A stretch of 64,000 nucleotides of DNA, taken from assembly GCF_018455725.1 (NCBI RefSeq), contig NZ_JAHCLR010000005.1, positions 1 to 64,000 on the forward strand. The letters are read 5' to 3'. Under the pieces are notes generated by a model. The model ran no database searches. It saw only the letters and a program-made list of their open reading frames with translations, and was not told the origin of the DNA. The position numbers and the translations under genes are program-made. Numbering within the stretch: position 1 is the first letter of the stretch; the number at the start of each line of letters is the position of its first letter. Positions 53,746 to 63,998 of the stretch are shown here, one piece after another. This DNA is from Mycolicibacter acidiphilus (GTDB taxonomy: Bacteria > Actinomycetota > Actinomycetes > Mycobacteriales > Mycobacteriaceae).

Positions 53746-54290
53746 GGCGGTGGGCGGTGATCGCCGGGTGGGCTGTCGGCGCGCTGATCGCCGCGGGCGC
53801 GCTGCTGCTGGGTCTGGTGTTCGTTTTCGGCTATTTCTTCATGCCGGGCATGGACGATCTCGGTGCACATCCGATGACGCCGAAGACCGCGGCCTGGGCG
53901 ATGCACGATCGGAAGGTCGTCATACCCGCCGGGTTCACCTTCGAGGAGGGGACCGAGTTCCGCGAATTCGTCGGCGCCAACGGCTACGTCGCGCGCTACC
54001 GGGTCGGCGGCGACTTCGACGCGGCGGTGCGTGCTGTCGCTTCGGCCAATCCGGATTTCCCCGCTCCGCGCCGGACGTCGTGCGCCGACGAGATCGTCGT
54101 GACGGCCTACCCGGGTCTGCCCTGGTTCAGCTGCGACGACGGCACACGGGTGTCGGTCACAACCCGCACTGTCAGCGGAGTCGACGTCGCAGTCGACCAC
54201 TACCACGGCACCCCGCCGGGTGCTGTAACCCTGCTGGTGGCCGACGCCGGTGGCGGGATGGAGCTGTTCGTGCTGGCCGCCGGGAGCTGA
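53742..54290 (+). CDS. Small membrane-anchored protein of unknown function
   Basis: This 182-residue protein has one N-terminal membrane helix (about 5-32, including GLVFVFGYFF) and an external domain with two cysteines (RTSCADE and FSCDDG). No known family was recognised. It is coupled to the peptidase gene by a GTGA overlap, so the two are probably co-expressed. Confidence 0.72.
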   Translation: MRRWAVIAGWAVGALIAAGALLLGLVFVFGYFFMPGMDDLGAHPMTPKTAAWAMHDRKVVIPAGFTFEEGTEFREFVGANGYVARYRVGGDFDAAVRAVASANPDFPAPRRTSCADEIVVTAYPGLPWFSCDDGTRVSVTTRTVSGVDVAVDHYHGTPPGAVTLLVADAGGGMELFVLAAGS

Positions 54291-54325
54291 CTCGCTGCGG
54301 GTTAGCCTCGATCTGTGAGGTGGGC

Positions 54326-54577
54326 TCACCGATAGGCGTCGCTGCGTTTGGCGACCGTGAAGATGAGGATCACCGATTCGTCGTCGTCGACGTGGTAGAC
54401 GATGCGGTACTGCCCGAACCGGATGCGCCAGTCGTCATGGGCACCGACGAGTTTCTTCGCGCCGGCCGGGCGGGGGTTCTCAGCGAGGTCGATGATCGCG
54501 AGCAGCGCCGTCTCGAAGGCGTCTCGCGGTAGCCGCTGCAGCTGTTTGAGGACGTCCGGGTGGAAGGTGATCCTCAC
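54326..54577 (-). CDS. RelE/ParE-family toxin
   Basis: This 83-residue protein has the RelE fold pattern: a first strand ITFHPDVLKQL, LPRDAFETA, then DWRIRFGQYRIVYHVDDDE and FTVAKRSDAY with the usual basic residues. RelE toxins cleave mRNA on the ribosome. GTG overlaps the antitoxin stop (GTGA). Confidence 0.92.
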   Translation of the reverse strand: MRITFHPDVLKQLQRLPRDAFETALLAIIDLAENPRPAGAKKLVGAHDDWRIRFGQYRIVYHVDDDESVILIFTVAKRSDAYR

Positions 54578-54846
54578 GGCGCCGCGATCGCCTCAGCACT
54601 GACTCCCAGGGCGTCGAGCATCTCCGACATCGACATCGTGGTGAAATCGCTGGCTCGCATGGCCTGCAGACGCAGGGCGTCGGCGACGTCGGCGTGCTCG
54701 TGCAGTCGCTCGTAGTCGGCCATCGAGATGATCACCGCGACCTCGCTGCCGCTGTCGGTGATGATCGCCTCCTCGCCGGTTGTTGCGACGCCGCGGATGA
54801 TGACGCCGAGCTGCGACCGCAAGTCCCGCAGGCTGTGTGTACTCAT
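54574..54846 (-). CDS. Phd/YefM-family antitoxin
   Basis: This 90-residue protein starts MSTHSLRDLRSQLG and continues IITDSGSEVAVIISMADYERL, the Phd/YefM motif, with a helical toxin-binding tail. An in-frame ATG at 54855 is an alternative start. It precedes the RelE-like toxin and would repress the pair. The pair lies between the small membrane protein and groEL2. Confidence 0.9.
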   Translation of the reverse strand: MSTHSLRDLRSQLGVIIRGVATTGEEAIITDSGSEVAVIISMADYERLHEHADVADALRLQAMRASDFTTMSMSEMLDALGVSAEAIAAP

Positions 54847-54891
54847 GTTGAACATGTTATCCGAAATCGGTCGTCGAACACTGGGCTGTCC

Positions 54892-54917
54892 TTGCACTCT
54901 CCCAGGTCGAGTGCTAA
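54892..54917. promoter_or_regulatory. CIRCE operator 1 upstream of groEL2
   Basis: TTGCACTC, a nine-base spacer and GAGTGCTAA form a CIRCE inverted repeat (consensus TTAGCACTC-N9-GAGTGCTAA), the site for the HrcA heat-shock repressor. Confidence 0.88.
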
Positions 54918-54926
54918 GAATGGACG

Positions 54927-56683
<1,757 letters not shown>

Positions 56684-56703
56684 GTCCTGCGCTTCACGAG
56701 AAG

Positions 56704-56734
56704 GCCCGGTCTGCTTCGGCAGGCCGGGCTTTTT
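56704..56734 (+). terminator. Intrinsic terminator after groEL2
   Basis: An 11-base-pair stem (GCCCGGTCTGC pairing with GCAGGCCGGGC, one G-U pair) closes a TTCG tetraloop and is followed by TTTTT. Confidence 0.95.
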
Positions 56735-56875
56735 CGATGGGATCCATTGCGGCAGTACCCAATTGACAGTCGTTCCACAGCGGATGAACCTTGCTCGCAA
56801 TTGCGAACAAGACCTACGTTCGCACAGTCGTATCTCAGTGGGTACTTATAAGCGTCCGGATCGAAGGGAATGTAG

Positions 56876-57796
56876 TTGAAGCGTATTGCCTGGGGAGTTA
56901 TCGGCGGGGGAGCCGTTGTCGCGGCGTTCGCGGGTGCAGCGGCGGCCAACGCCACCGGCGGCGACTGGACCGCGGACTACGACGTCAAGGATGCCCAGTT
57001 CGTCGCCACCCCGGGTTACTCCTATGAGCCGTGGTGGCAGCTGCCCGTCACCTTCACGCACGGAACCGGCGCGGACGCGACGACCCTGACCGGCACCGAA
57101 TATCTCGAGGTCTCGCCCTTGGGGCTCGATGAACGCTTCGTCACCAGCGGCGGGGCGAGCTACGGCGTGCTGCACGACCTGCCGGGCCTCACCCAGTTGG
57201 CCTACAACCCCGGCGCCGGTGACCCGGGTGTCGGGGTGTTCGAGACCCCCTTCGGTGACCTGAAGCGGTCACTGCCCGCGCAGCCTTCCGCGCCGGATTC
57301 CGATGTGTCACCGCCGACTTCGTCGCCGGTGACGCCGCCCAGCATCCAGGACGCGCTCGGGATGGGCGGCGGCGGGACGACGACCTGGACCGGGGGGATG
57401 GCCGACCACGCGACCCTCACGCCGCTGGAGACCTCGAGCTCCGCGCTGGTGTGGTCGGCGCCCGCCACCTTCACCGACGGCACCGGGCCAGATGCGCCGG
57501 TGCTGACCGGTACCGAGTACGTGTCGTCGTCGACCGACGCCGAGTTCGTCACCGACTCCGGCACCGTCTTCGCCCAGGACAACTGGGGCAGTGGCTTCGT
57601 CAACCTCTACTACGACCCGGCCAACGGCCCGGCGCAGGACGAACTCGAGACGATGTTCGGCAACCTCAACCTGTCGCCGTTCGCGTCGTTGCTCGCCCCG
57701 ACCGTTGTCTCCGACCTGACGGCGCCGTCGTTGCCGGCCGATATCCCGGACGCTGACATGTTCAGCGCGCTGGACCTCGGTCTGCCGTCGGCGTAA
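56876..57796 (+). CDS. Secreted protein with duplicated module (copy A)
   Basis: This 306-residue protein starts with a TTG (GAAGGGA just upstream). Its signal peptide (MKRIAWGVIGGGAVVAAFAG, cleavage near ANA) is almost the same as in the next gene. Two related modules follow, each with SFTHGTGAD- or TDGTGPDA-like start, TLTGTEY, a F-V-T-S/D-x-G segment and a FGxLxxSP-like end. It has no cysteines. Similar modules occur in mycobacterial secreted and PE/PPE-linked proteins, but I cannot name the function. Confidence 0.78.
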   Translation: MKRIAWGVIGGGAVVAAFAGAAAANATGGDWTADYDVKDAQFVATPGYSYEPWWQLPVTFTHGTGADATTLTGTEYLEVSPLGLDERFVTSGGASYGVLHDLPGLTQLAYNPGAGDPGVGVFETPFGDLKRSLPAQPSAPDSDVSPPTSSPVTPPSIQDALGMGGGGTTTWTGGMADHATLTPLETSSSALVWSAPATFTDGTGPDAPVLTGTEYVSSSTDAEFVTDSGTVFAQDNWGSGFVNLYYDPANGPAQDELETMFGNLNLSPFASLLAPTVVSDLTAPSLPADIPDADMFSALDLGLPSA

Positions 57797-57967
57797 TCGG
57801 TAGCTGAGCGCAGTGCGGCCCGGTCCCTTTCGCGGGGCCGAGCCGTCACCGTTTCGGCAGCGTATGACCAGCGAATTCCCAGCAAAGTAATTTGGCTTCC
57901 AGGTTAGAGAACGGTTACTTTTCCTTAGCTGCGGGGCGGAGAGTCCCGGCTGACTGAGGAGTGATCG

Positions 57968-58897
57968 ATGAAGCGCGTGGCATGGGGGATCGTCGTCGGT
58001 GGAGCCGTTGCGGCGGCGTTCGCGGGTTCGGCGACGGCCAACGCCGACTCCGCGTCGTGGGTACCGGACTACAGCGTCGACAATGCCAAGCTGTTTCTGG
58101 GCCCAGACCAGACCTCGGCGGCCTGGGAACTGCCGGACACCAGCTTCACGCACGGCACCGGCGCCGACGCGGTCACCCTGACCGGAACGGACTACATCAC
58201 GAAGTCGGCCGGTGGGTTCAACGACCAGTTCATCACCAACACTGGGGCCATGTACGAGCAGGATCAGCTGGGCGGTGGGTTCACCAACCTGTTCTACGAC
58301 GACGGCGCCGGCCATATCGTCGACACCATGAAGACCCCGTTCGGCAACGTCGACCTGTCGTCGCTGGGAACGTCGCTGCTGCCAGGAGCCTTTGACGCGA
58401 CGACCTCGCCGGCGGCGCCGGTCGGTGATGCGTTCATCGGCGCCGCGCTGGGGCTGTACAAGGACGCTGACGCTACGTGGACCGGTGGCGACGACCACGA
58501 CGCTCTGACCGCACTGCAAGCCCCGGACTCCTCGTCGCTGATCTGGTCTGCACCGGCTACGTTCACCAGCAACGGCGCCGACGCGACGACGCTGACGGGG
58601 ACTGAGTACATCCTGTCTCCGACCAACACCGAGTTCATCGACAAGGCCGGTGACGTCTTCGACCAGCACCTGCTGTCGGGCGGCATTTTCGGGGTCGACA
58701 ACCTGTACTACGACCCGGTCAACGGACCCGCGGTGGACGTGCTGCACTCGGCCTTTGGCAACTTCGACATCTCGCCGCTCGCCTCCTGGTTCGCCCCGAC
58801 GGTGGACGTCTCCGATCTGACCGCGGCCTCCCCGGTGAGCGACCTGACCGACGCTGGCCTGTACAGCGCGCTGGACCTGGGGCTCCCGACCCCGTAG
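57968..58897 (+). CDS. Secreted protein with duplicated module (copy B)
   Basis: This 309-residue paralogue of the preceding gene starts with ATG (GAGGAG upstream) and a matching signal peptide (MKRVAWGIVVGGAVAAAFAG). The two modules share HGTGADAVTLTGTDY, QDQLGGGFTNLFYDD, GTEYILSP and NLYYDPVNGPAVDVL. It appears to be a tandem duplicate of copy A, with its own start region 171 bases after copy A. Confidence 0.8.
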   Translation: MKRVAWGIVVGGAVAAAFAGSATANADSASWVPDYSVDNAKLFLGPDQTSAAWELPDTSFTHGTGADAVTLTGTDYITKSAGGFNDQFITNTGAMYEQDQLGGGFTNLFYDDGAGHIVDTMKTPFGNVDLSSLGTSLLPGAFDATTSPAAPVGDAFIGAALGLYKDADATWTGGDDHDALTALQAPDSSSLIWSAPATFTSNGADATTLTGTEYILSPTNTEFIDKAGDVFDQHLLSGGIFGVDNLYYDPVNGPAVDVLHSAFGNFDISPLASWFAPTVDVSDLTAASPVSDLTDAGLYSALDLGLPTP

Positions 58898-58902
58898 CTG
58901 GT

Positions 58903-58963
58903 ATCGACCGTGCGGTTTCATTCGTAACGCCCGAGAGGCGGCGGATGAAACCGCACGGTCGAT
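58903..58963. repeat. 19-bp perfect palindrome
   Basis: The arms 58903-58921 and 58945-58963 are perfectly complementary over 19 bases (left arm begins ATCGACCGTGCGG) with a 23-base loop. They share the core CGTGCGGTTTCAT with the smaller hairpin at 50192-50240. It could act as a terminator or be a member of a dispersed intergenic repeat family. Confidence 0.9.
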
Positions 58964-58983
58964 CACGGGGCAGGATGTCGCGT

Positions 58984-60339
58984 ATGGAAATCGTCCTGCT
59001 GGGCACCGGCAGCGCCGACGGCTGGCCCAACCCGTTCTGCCGCTGCGCGTCCTGCCGGTCGGCCGCTGACGCCGGGCTGATCCGCGCCCAGAGCGCCGCC
59101 CTGATCGACGACGTCCTGATGCTGGACTGCGGCCCGGAGGCGCCGCGTGCCGCCCTGCACCACGGACGGTCGCTGGCCGGCGTGCGCTACATCCTGTTCA
59201 CGCACGGCCACCCCGACCACGTCGGCCCGATGGCCCTGCTGATGCGGCACTGGCTGCGCCTCGACGAGCCGCTGGAGGTGATCGGCCCGGCCAGTGCACT
59301 GGAGCAGTGCAAGATCTGGATCGGAGTCGACGACCCGGTGATCTTCCGCCCGGTGGTCGCGGGTGATGACGTCCTGGTCGGCGACTACCGAGTGCGGGTG
59401 CTGGCCGCCGAGCACGGCGCCGACCTGAAGTTCCACGGCGACGGCGACCATGCGGTGCTCTACGACGTTTCCCGCGACGGCAAGCGCCTCCTGTGGGCCA
59501 CCGACACCGGTCCGCTGTCCGATGCCACCCACGCCGCGCTGGCCGGTGCGGCCTTCGACGCGGTGTTCCTGGAGGAGACGTTCGGAACCTGGCCCGAGCA
59601 CGGCACCGAGCATCACGACCTGACCTCGTTCGCCGCGACGGTTGCCGAGCTGCGGTCCTCGGGGGCCGTCGTCGAGCGCACCGACGTCGTCGCGATCCAC
59701 CTGGGGCATCACAACCCGCCAGAAGCGGAACTGGCTGCGGCCCTGACGGTTTCGGGGGCGCACCCGGGACGCGACGGTGACGTGGTGCGGGTTGGCTCGG
59801 GTGTGCGACCGGTGACGCGCACCCTGGTGACCGGTGGTGCGCGCTCCGGCAAATCCGCCTACGCCGAAGCACTGTTCGCCGGCGAGGCGGCGGTGACGTA
59901 CCTGGCGACCGGCGGTGTGCGAGAAGGCGATCCGGAGTGGGCCGAGCGAATCAAGCTGCACCGGCAGCGACGCCCGTCGTCGTGGCGCACCGTCGAAACC
60001 GTGGATGTGGCAACGCAATTGCGCGACCCCGAAACGCCGTTGCTCATCGACTGTCTGGGCACCTGGCTGACTGCCCGGATGGATCAGCACCGGGTGTGGG
60101 ACACCGGCACGCTCGACGGCGTCTACGCCGACATCGACGAACTGGTGGCAGCCTGGCGTGACTGCCCGGTCACGGTGGTCGCCGTCAGCAACGAGGTCGG
60201 CAGTGGCGTGGTGCCGGCCACCGCGTCCGGACGCCAATTCCGTGACACGCTCGGCGTGCTCAACGCGCGGATCGCCGCGACGTCGCAGGACGTGGTGCTG
60301 ATGGTGGCCGGCCGGCCGCTCAGGCTTGCTGCGGAGTGA
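58984..60339 (+). CDS. Metallo-beta-lactamase-fold domain fused to CobU
   Basis: This 451-residue protein has an N-terminal MBL/PhnP-like domain (1-270) with THGHPDHVG and later DxG and HLGHHN metal ligands. It is fused to a CobU domain (about 275-451) with TGGARSGKS (P-loop), TYLATGG, LHRQRRPSSWRTVE (guanylyl histidine) and VSNEVGSGVVP. CobU makes GDP-cobinamide in B12 assembly. The MBL part may handle a nucleotide or phosphoester of the same pathway. ATG 58984 follows AGGA at eight bases. The 3' end overlaps the next gene by 20 bases. Confidence 0.9.
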   Translation: MEIVLLGTGSADGWPNPFCRCASCRSAADAGLIRAQSAALIDDVLMLDCGPEAPRAALHHGRSLAGVRYILFTHGHPDHVGPMALLMRHWLRLDEPLEVIGPASALEQCKIWIGVDDPVIFRPVVAGDDVLVGDYRVRVLAAEHGADLKFHGDGDHAVLYDVSRDGKRLLWATDTGPLSDATHAALAGAAFDAVFLEETFGTWPEHGTEHHDLTSFAATVAELRSSGAVVERTDVVAIHLGHHNPPEAELAAALTVSGAHPGRDGDVVRVGSGVRPVTRTLVTGGARSGKSAYAEALFAGEAAVTYLATGGVREGDPEWAERIKLHRQRRPSSWRTVETVDVATQLRDPETPLLIDCLGTWLTARMDQHRVWDTGTLDGVYADIDELVAAWRDCPVTVVAVSNEVGSGVVPATASGRQFRDTLGVLNARIAATSQDVVLMVAGRPLRLAAE

Positions 60340-60736
60340 GCTTGAGGTCCATGCAGTCGCTGTAGCAAGGGGTTTCACCCGGAGAGGCCGGGGTGGCGAC
60401 CCGGATCAGCACCGCACGGCTCGGCACGAACGTCAGACTGGCCAGAGCGTCGTCACCGGGGGTGCCCGGGTCGGTCACCTGCGCCACACCGTCGCAGATC
60501 ACTGTGTACTCGCCGGGGGTGACCGGCGGCCACAGCACGGTGACGTCCTTGCTGCGGGCCAGGTTCGCCCGGCTCTTGCGCCCGCCGATCGCGGTGACGT
60601 GGATGGTGTCGCCCTTGAGGACCGGCATCACCGGCACCGGGTTGGGGTGCCCGCTTTCCATCACGGTGATCAGGTAGGCGTAGTCCCGGCCGGCGAGCTT
60701 CTCGGCGAGCTGGGCGAAATCGACGTTGGAGGTCAT
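60320..60736 (-). CDS. PPOX-class F420/FMN-dependent split-barrel protein
   Basis: This 138-residue protein is a small flavin/F420 split-barrel. It has YAYLITVMESGHPNPVPVMP, an IHVTAIGGRKSRANLAR cofactor-binding segment and TVLWPP. The family binds FMN or F420 and reduces various substrates or stores cofactor. It resembles the next minus-strand gene, so they look like duplicates. It ends inside the 3' end of the cobU fusion on the other strand. Confidence 0.82.
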   Translation of the reverse strand: MTSNVDFAQLAEKLAGRDYAYLITVMESGHPNPVPVMPVLKGDTIHVTAIGGRKSRANLARSKDVTVLWPPVTPGEYTVICDGVAQVTDPGTPGDDALASLTFVPSRAVLIRVATPASPGETPCYSDCMDLKLTPQQA

Positions 60737-60788
60737 GCGGCCAGCCTAGCCAGGCAGATCGAACCGGTGACAGGGCCGAATGGCAGCC

Positions 60789-61166
60789 CTAGGTCAATTG
60801 CACGCAGTCGTAGGCGCCGAAGGCGCTCGGCGGGGCGTCTGCCGGCAGCGGCCGGTGCAGCAGCGCCTTGGTGGGACGTACCCGCACCGGGGATTCCGGG
60901 TCGTCGGATAGTTCGGCCTCGCCGTCGACCAGCAGGGAGTACTCGGTGACGTCGCGGGCTGGGAAAGCCAGCGTGACGGCGGGGTGCGCGGTCAGGTTCG
61001 CCCAGCCGTGCCGGCCCACCGGGCCGATGTCGAACAGCCCGTCGGCGTAGCTCGGGGTGACCGCCGTGGTGTGGGCGCGGTGGTCGTCACCGACGGTGAC
61101 CAGGAAGGCGAACGAGTAGTCCCTGGCCAGGGTGGCCACCCGGTCCAGATCAACGGTCTTTCCCAT
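60789..61166 (-). CDS. PPOX-class split-barrel protein (paralogue)
   Basis: This 125-residue protein has FAFLVTVGDDHRAHTTAVTPSY, GPVGRHGWANLTAHPAVTLAFP and a strand-rich end, the same layout as the preceding PPOX-like protein. MGKTVDL at 61166 is taken as the start. The substrate and cofactor are not known. Confidence 0.8.
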   Translation of the reverse strand: MGKTVDLDRVATLARDYSFAFLVTVGDDHRAHTTAVTPSYADGLFDIGPVGRHGWANLTAHPAVTLAFPARDVTEYSLLVDGEAELSDDPESPVRVRPTKALLHRPLPADAPPSAFGAYDCVQLT

Positions 61167-61243
61167 GGGATCGAGGGTAGTGGGACCGGCTCTAGACGGC
61201 TGCGCGGTCTGGTGTAACACTATGACGCACGTAACAGGAGCAT

Positions 61244-62107
61244 GTGAATGATCCTGACTTCACACTGAGAGGTCCTGGATTGAGTGCTCTGCGCGATCTG
61301 CTTGCCCCGTCCCGGCTGACCCACGTGGTGGATGTGGGGGCGAAGGCCGGCCACGGCAACCCGCCCTACGCAACACTCATGGCACAGGGGGAGTGCCATG
61401 TGACGGGGTTCGAACCGCAACCGCACGCCCTGGCCGACCTGCTGGCCAAGTGCGGGCCGAACGAGAATTACCTCCCGTACGCGGTTGGTGACGGCGGTGA
61501 GCACACCCTCAACCTGTGCCGTAGCGACGGGATGACGAGCCTGCTGACGCCCATTCCAGAGAACCTGGGACTGCTCGGGAACCTGGGTCTCTGCGCGGAG
61601 GTCGTGCAGCGCGTGCCGGTGCAGACCCAGCGCCTCGACGACATCCCCGAGATCGAACACCTCGACTTCCTGAAGATCGACATCCAGGGCGGCGAGCTCG
61701 CGGTCTTCCAGAACGGCCGGCAGAAGCTTGCCGAATGCGTGGCGATTCAGACCGAGGTCTCCTTCGCCCCGGGCTACGAGGGGCAGCCCTCGATGGGCGA
61801 CATCGACGTGGAACTGCGCAGCCAGGGATTCATCCCGCACTGCTTCGCTGAGATCCACAAGCAGCCGATCCTGCCGGTGCGCCGGCCGTGTAACCAGATC
61901 TTCGACGCCGACCTGGTGTACGTCCGCGACTTCTTCCGCCCCGACGAGATGACCGACGAGCAGCTGAAACACCTTGCCCTGGTGGCACATCACTGCTACA
62001 AGTCCTTCGACCTGGCGATCCGCTGCGTGCAGTTGCTTGAGGAGCGCGGCGCAGTGGAGGTCGGCACGTTGCGGCGGTACACCGAAGCTCCCATCGGCGT
62101 GCGGTAG
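61244..62107 (+). CDS. FkbM-family methyltransferase
   Basis: This 287-residue protein has a Rossmann SAM-binding segment (HVVDVGAKAGHGNPPY), TGFEPQPHAL and the FkbM signature FLKIDIQGGEL. FkbM enzymes O-methylate sugars or polyketides. The start is uncertain: GTG 61244 has AGGAG only three bases away, while TTG 61280 has AGAGG seven bases away. It is followed by an FkbH-type gene, so the pair may act on one product. Confidence 0.88.
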   Translation: MNDPDFTLRGPGLSALRDLLAPSRLTHVVDVGAKAGHGNPPYATLMAQGECHVTGFEPQPHALADLLAKCGPNENYLPYAVGDGGEHTLNLCRSDGMTSLLTPIPENLGLLGNLGLCAEVVQRVPVQTQRLDDIPEIEHLDFLKIDIQGGELAVFQNGRQKLAECVAIQTEVSFAPGYEGQPSMGDIDVELRSQGFIPHCFAEIHKQPILPVRRPCNQIFDADLVYVRDFFRPDEMTDEQLKHLALVAHHCYKSFDLAIRCVQLLEERGAVEVGTLRRYTEAPIGVR

Positions 62108-62114
62108 CGCAGAA

Positions 62115-63998
62115 ATGGAAAACGTCGTGGATGCACGTGTGTCAGTGTCCGAGTCAGGTGATGGCTTGATGGACACGTCGGACTATCTCTTTCCTGGCGA
62201 ACTGAAGGTCACCGATGTTCCGTTGACGAAGATGCTGCTGGTCGGCTCCTGCCTCAGTGAAGCATATGTAACTCAACTTAAAGAATTCGATGCTGATCTT
62301 CAAATTGATTACATATTATTCAACAATGCGCGTAAATTGCCGGAGTTGAATTCAGATCAACTCAACGCTTATCAACTTCAATATATTCAAATTCCGTTGC
62401 GTGTGGTGTTGACCGATCGTGTCGTCCGCGTTTTTGACCTGGATCGGGCTGGGGGATTTTCCTCGATCCTTGATGATGCGCGAACGATCCTCGCCGCCAT
62501 GTTGGAGGCTGCGATGGTCTACAACAAGCAGGCCGGAATTCTGACGCTGGTTGCTAATTTTTTTGTGCCGCAAGGGAATGTGGCGCCGAGCCTCGCTGAC
62601 CAGGCTGGTGACGCAGACTTGTCGCTGCTGGTTGTCGAGTTGAACCGGACGTTGGCGCAGCTGGTGCGGACGTATGGAAACGCCTATGTGGCAGATGTCG
62701 AGGGTTTGGCGAACTCGTTCGGAAAACGAAATTTCCTGGATGATCCGGTGTCGTTCTATAGCCACGGTGCAGTCCTTGGCAGTCACCCGTGGCTGAATTT
62801 CATCGATTGGAGTGAGCATTTAAATTACCCGCCTTGGGCGACATCGAGCCTGGGTCGTATCGAGTCGGCTCCCAATCTTTCTGGAATGTATCGGTTGCAA
62901 TCCAAGTCTTTCTACAGGCTTGTGCTCGACCAAATCAGGCATCTGCACCGAATTGCTCTACAGGCCGACCAGGTGAAGGTAGTCATCTTCGATCTCGATG
63001 ACACGATGTGGTGCGGGCAGATTGCCGAGCATTATGAGAATGGACGAGCCTGGCCTGATATATATACTTTTCCACCAGGGATTTGGGAAGCTATCCAGCA
63101 CCTCCGCCGGCGCGGTATCGCCGTAGCGGTGTGCTCGAAGAACGACGAGGCGCTGGTGCGCGAACGCTGGTCGCGTGCGGTCCCGTTGCCGTGGGTATCC
63201 CTCGATGACTTCGTCGTCGTCAAGATCAACTGGAACCGCAAGTCGGAGAACGTAAAGGCGATCCTCGCCGAACTGAATCTGACTGCAAAGAGCGCGGTGT
63301 TCGTCGACGACAACCCGGTTGAACGCGCCGAGGTGCTGGCCAATGTACCCGGGGTGCGGGCGATCGGTGGCAACCCTTTCACGACCCGCCGGATTCTGCT
63401 GTGGTCGTCGGAGACTCAACGCAGCAGGATGAGCAGCGAGTCACTGAACCGCGAGGACTCTTATCGCAGCATCGTGGCGCGGAACGCTGAAGCCGCATCG
63501 ATGGATCGGGAGACATTCCTGCAAGGCCTGCAGATCCGCATCGACCTCGATGTGGTCACCGACGTCGACTCGCCACTGCTGCCGCGGGTGTTGGAGTTGG
63601 CGAACAAGACCACCCAGTTCAACACGACCGGTCTGCAGTGGACGATGCCGGAGTTGACCGCATTGATCGCGAACAACGGCAGTGTCTACGCGTTCAGCGT
63701 GCAGGACAAGTTCTCCGACTACGGCCTCGTGGGTGCGGTGTTCGTAAACAATCGCGAGGCCGACGACCTGATCGTGCAATATGTGATGAGCTGCCGTGTC
63801 CTCGGGATGGACGTTGAAGTCGATGCGCTGCAACGGGTCGTGCGAGCGGCTCGCCACCGACGGCCCGGGCGAACCATCGGTGGACTGGTCAAGATGGCCG
63901 AGGCCAACACCCCGTGTCGAGACGTCTTTGTGCGCGCGGGATTTCAGCCGACGGTCAAAGAGGGCGTCTTCGTCATTCCGCGCGGCGTCGCGGAGTGA
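62115..63998 (+). CDS. FkbH-like HAD-IIIC family protein
   Basis: This 627-residue protein has an N-terminal SGNH-like region (LVGSCLSEAYV, with a DNA stretch unusually AT-rich at 62240-62420). A HAD phosphatase domain follows (VIFDLDDTMWCGQ, AVCSKND, VFVDDNP), then a C-terminal GNAT-like domain. FkbH proteins load glyceryl or similar units onto carrier proteins in polyketide pathways. It follows FkbM by seven bases. ATG 62169 is an alternative start. The gene is complete just inside the window end. Confidence 0.88.
   Translation: MENVVDARVSVSESGDGLMDTSDYLFPGELKVTDVPLTKMLLVGSCLSEAYVTQLKEFDADLQIDYILFNNARKLPELNSDQLNAYQLQYIQIPLRVVLTDRVVRVFDLDRAGGFSSILDDARTILAAMLEAAMVYNKQAGILTLVANFFVPQGNVAPSLADQAGDADLSLLVVELNRTLAQLVRTYGNAYVADVEGLANSFGKRNFLDDPVSFYSHGAVLGSHPWLNFIDWSEHLNYPPWATSSLGRIESAPNLSGMYRLQSKSFYRLVLDQIRHLHRIALQADQVKVVIFDLDDTMWCGQIAEHYENGRAWPDIYTFPPGIWEAIQHLRRRGIAVAVCSKNDEALVRERWSRAVPLPWVSLDDFVVVKINWNRKSENVKAILAELNLTAKSAVFVDDNPVERAEVLANVPGVRAIGGNPFTTRRILLWSSETQRSRMSSESLNREDSYRSIVARNAEAASMDRETFLQGLQIRIDLDVVTDVDSPLLPRVLELANKTTQFNTTGLQWTMPELTALIANNGSVYAFSVQDKFSDYGLVGAVFVNNREADDLIVQYVMSCRVLGMDVEVDALQRVVRAARHRRPGRTIGGLVKMAEANTPCRDVFVRAGFQPTVKEGVFVIPRGVAE

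Noticed and set aside
57816-57840. Terminator between the two secreted paralogues
   Set aside because: Only a six-base stem with a 13-base loop and no T-run; too weak to report.
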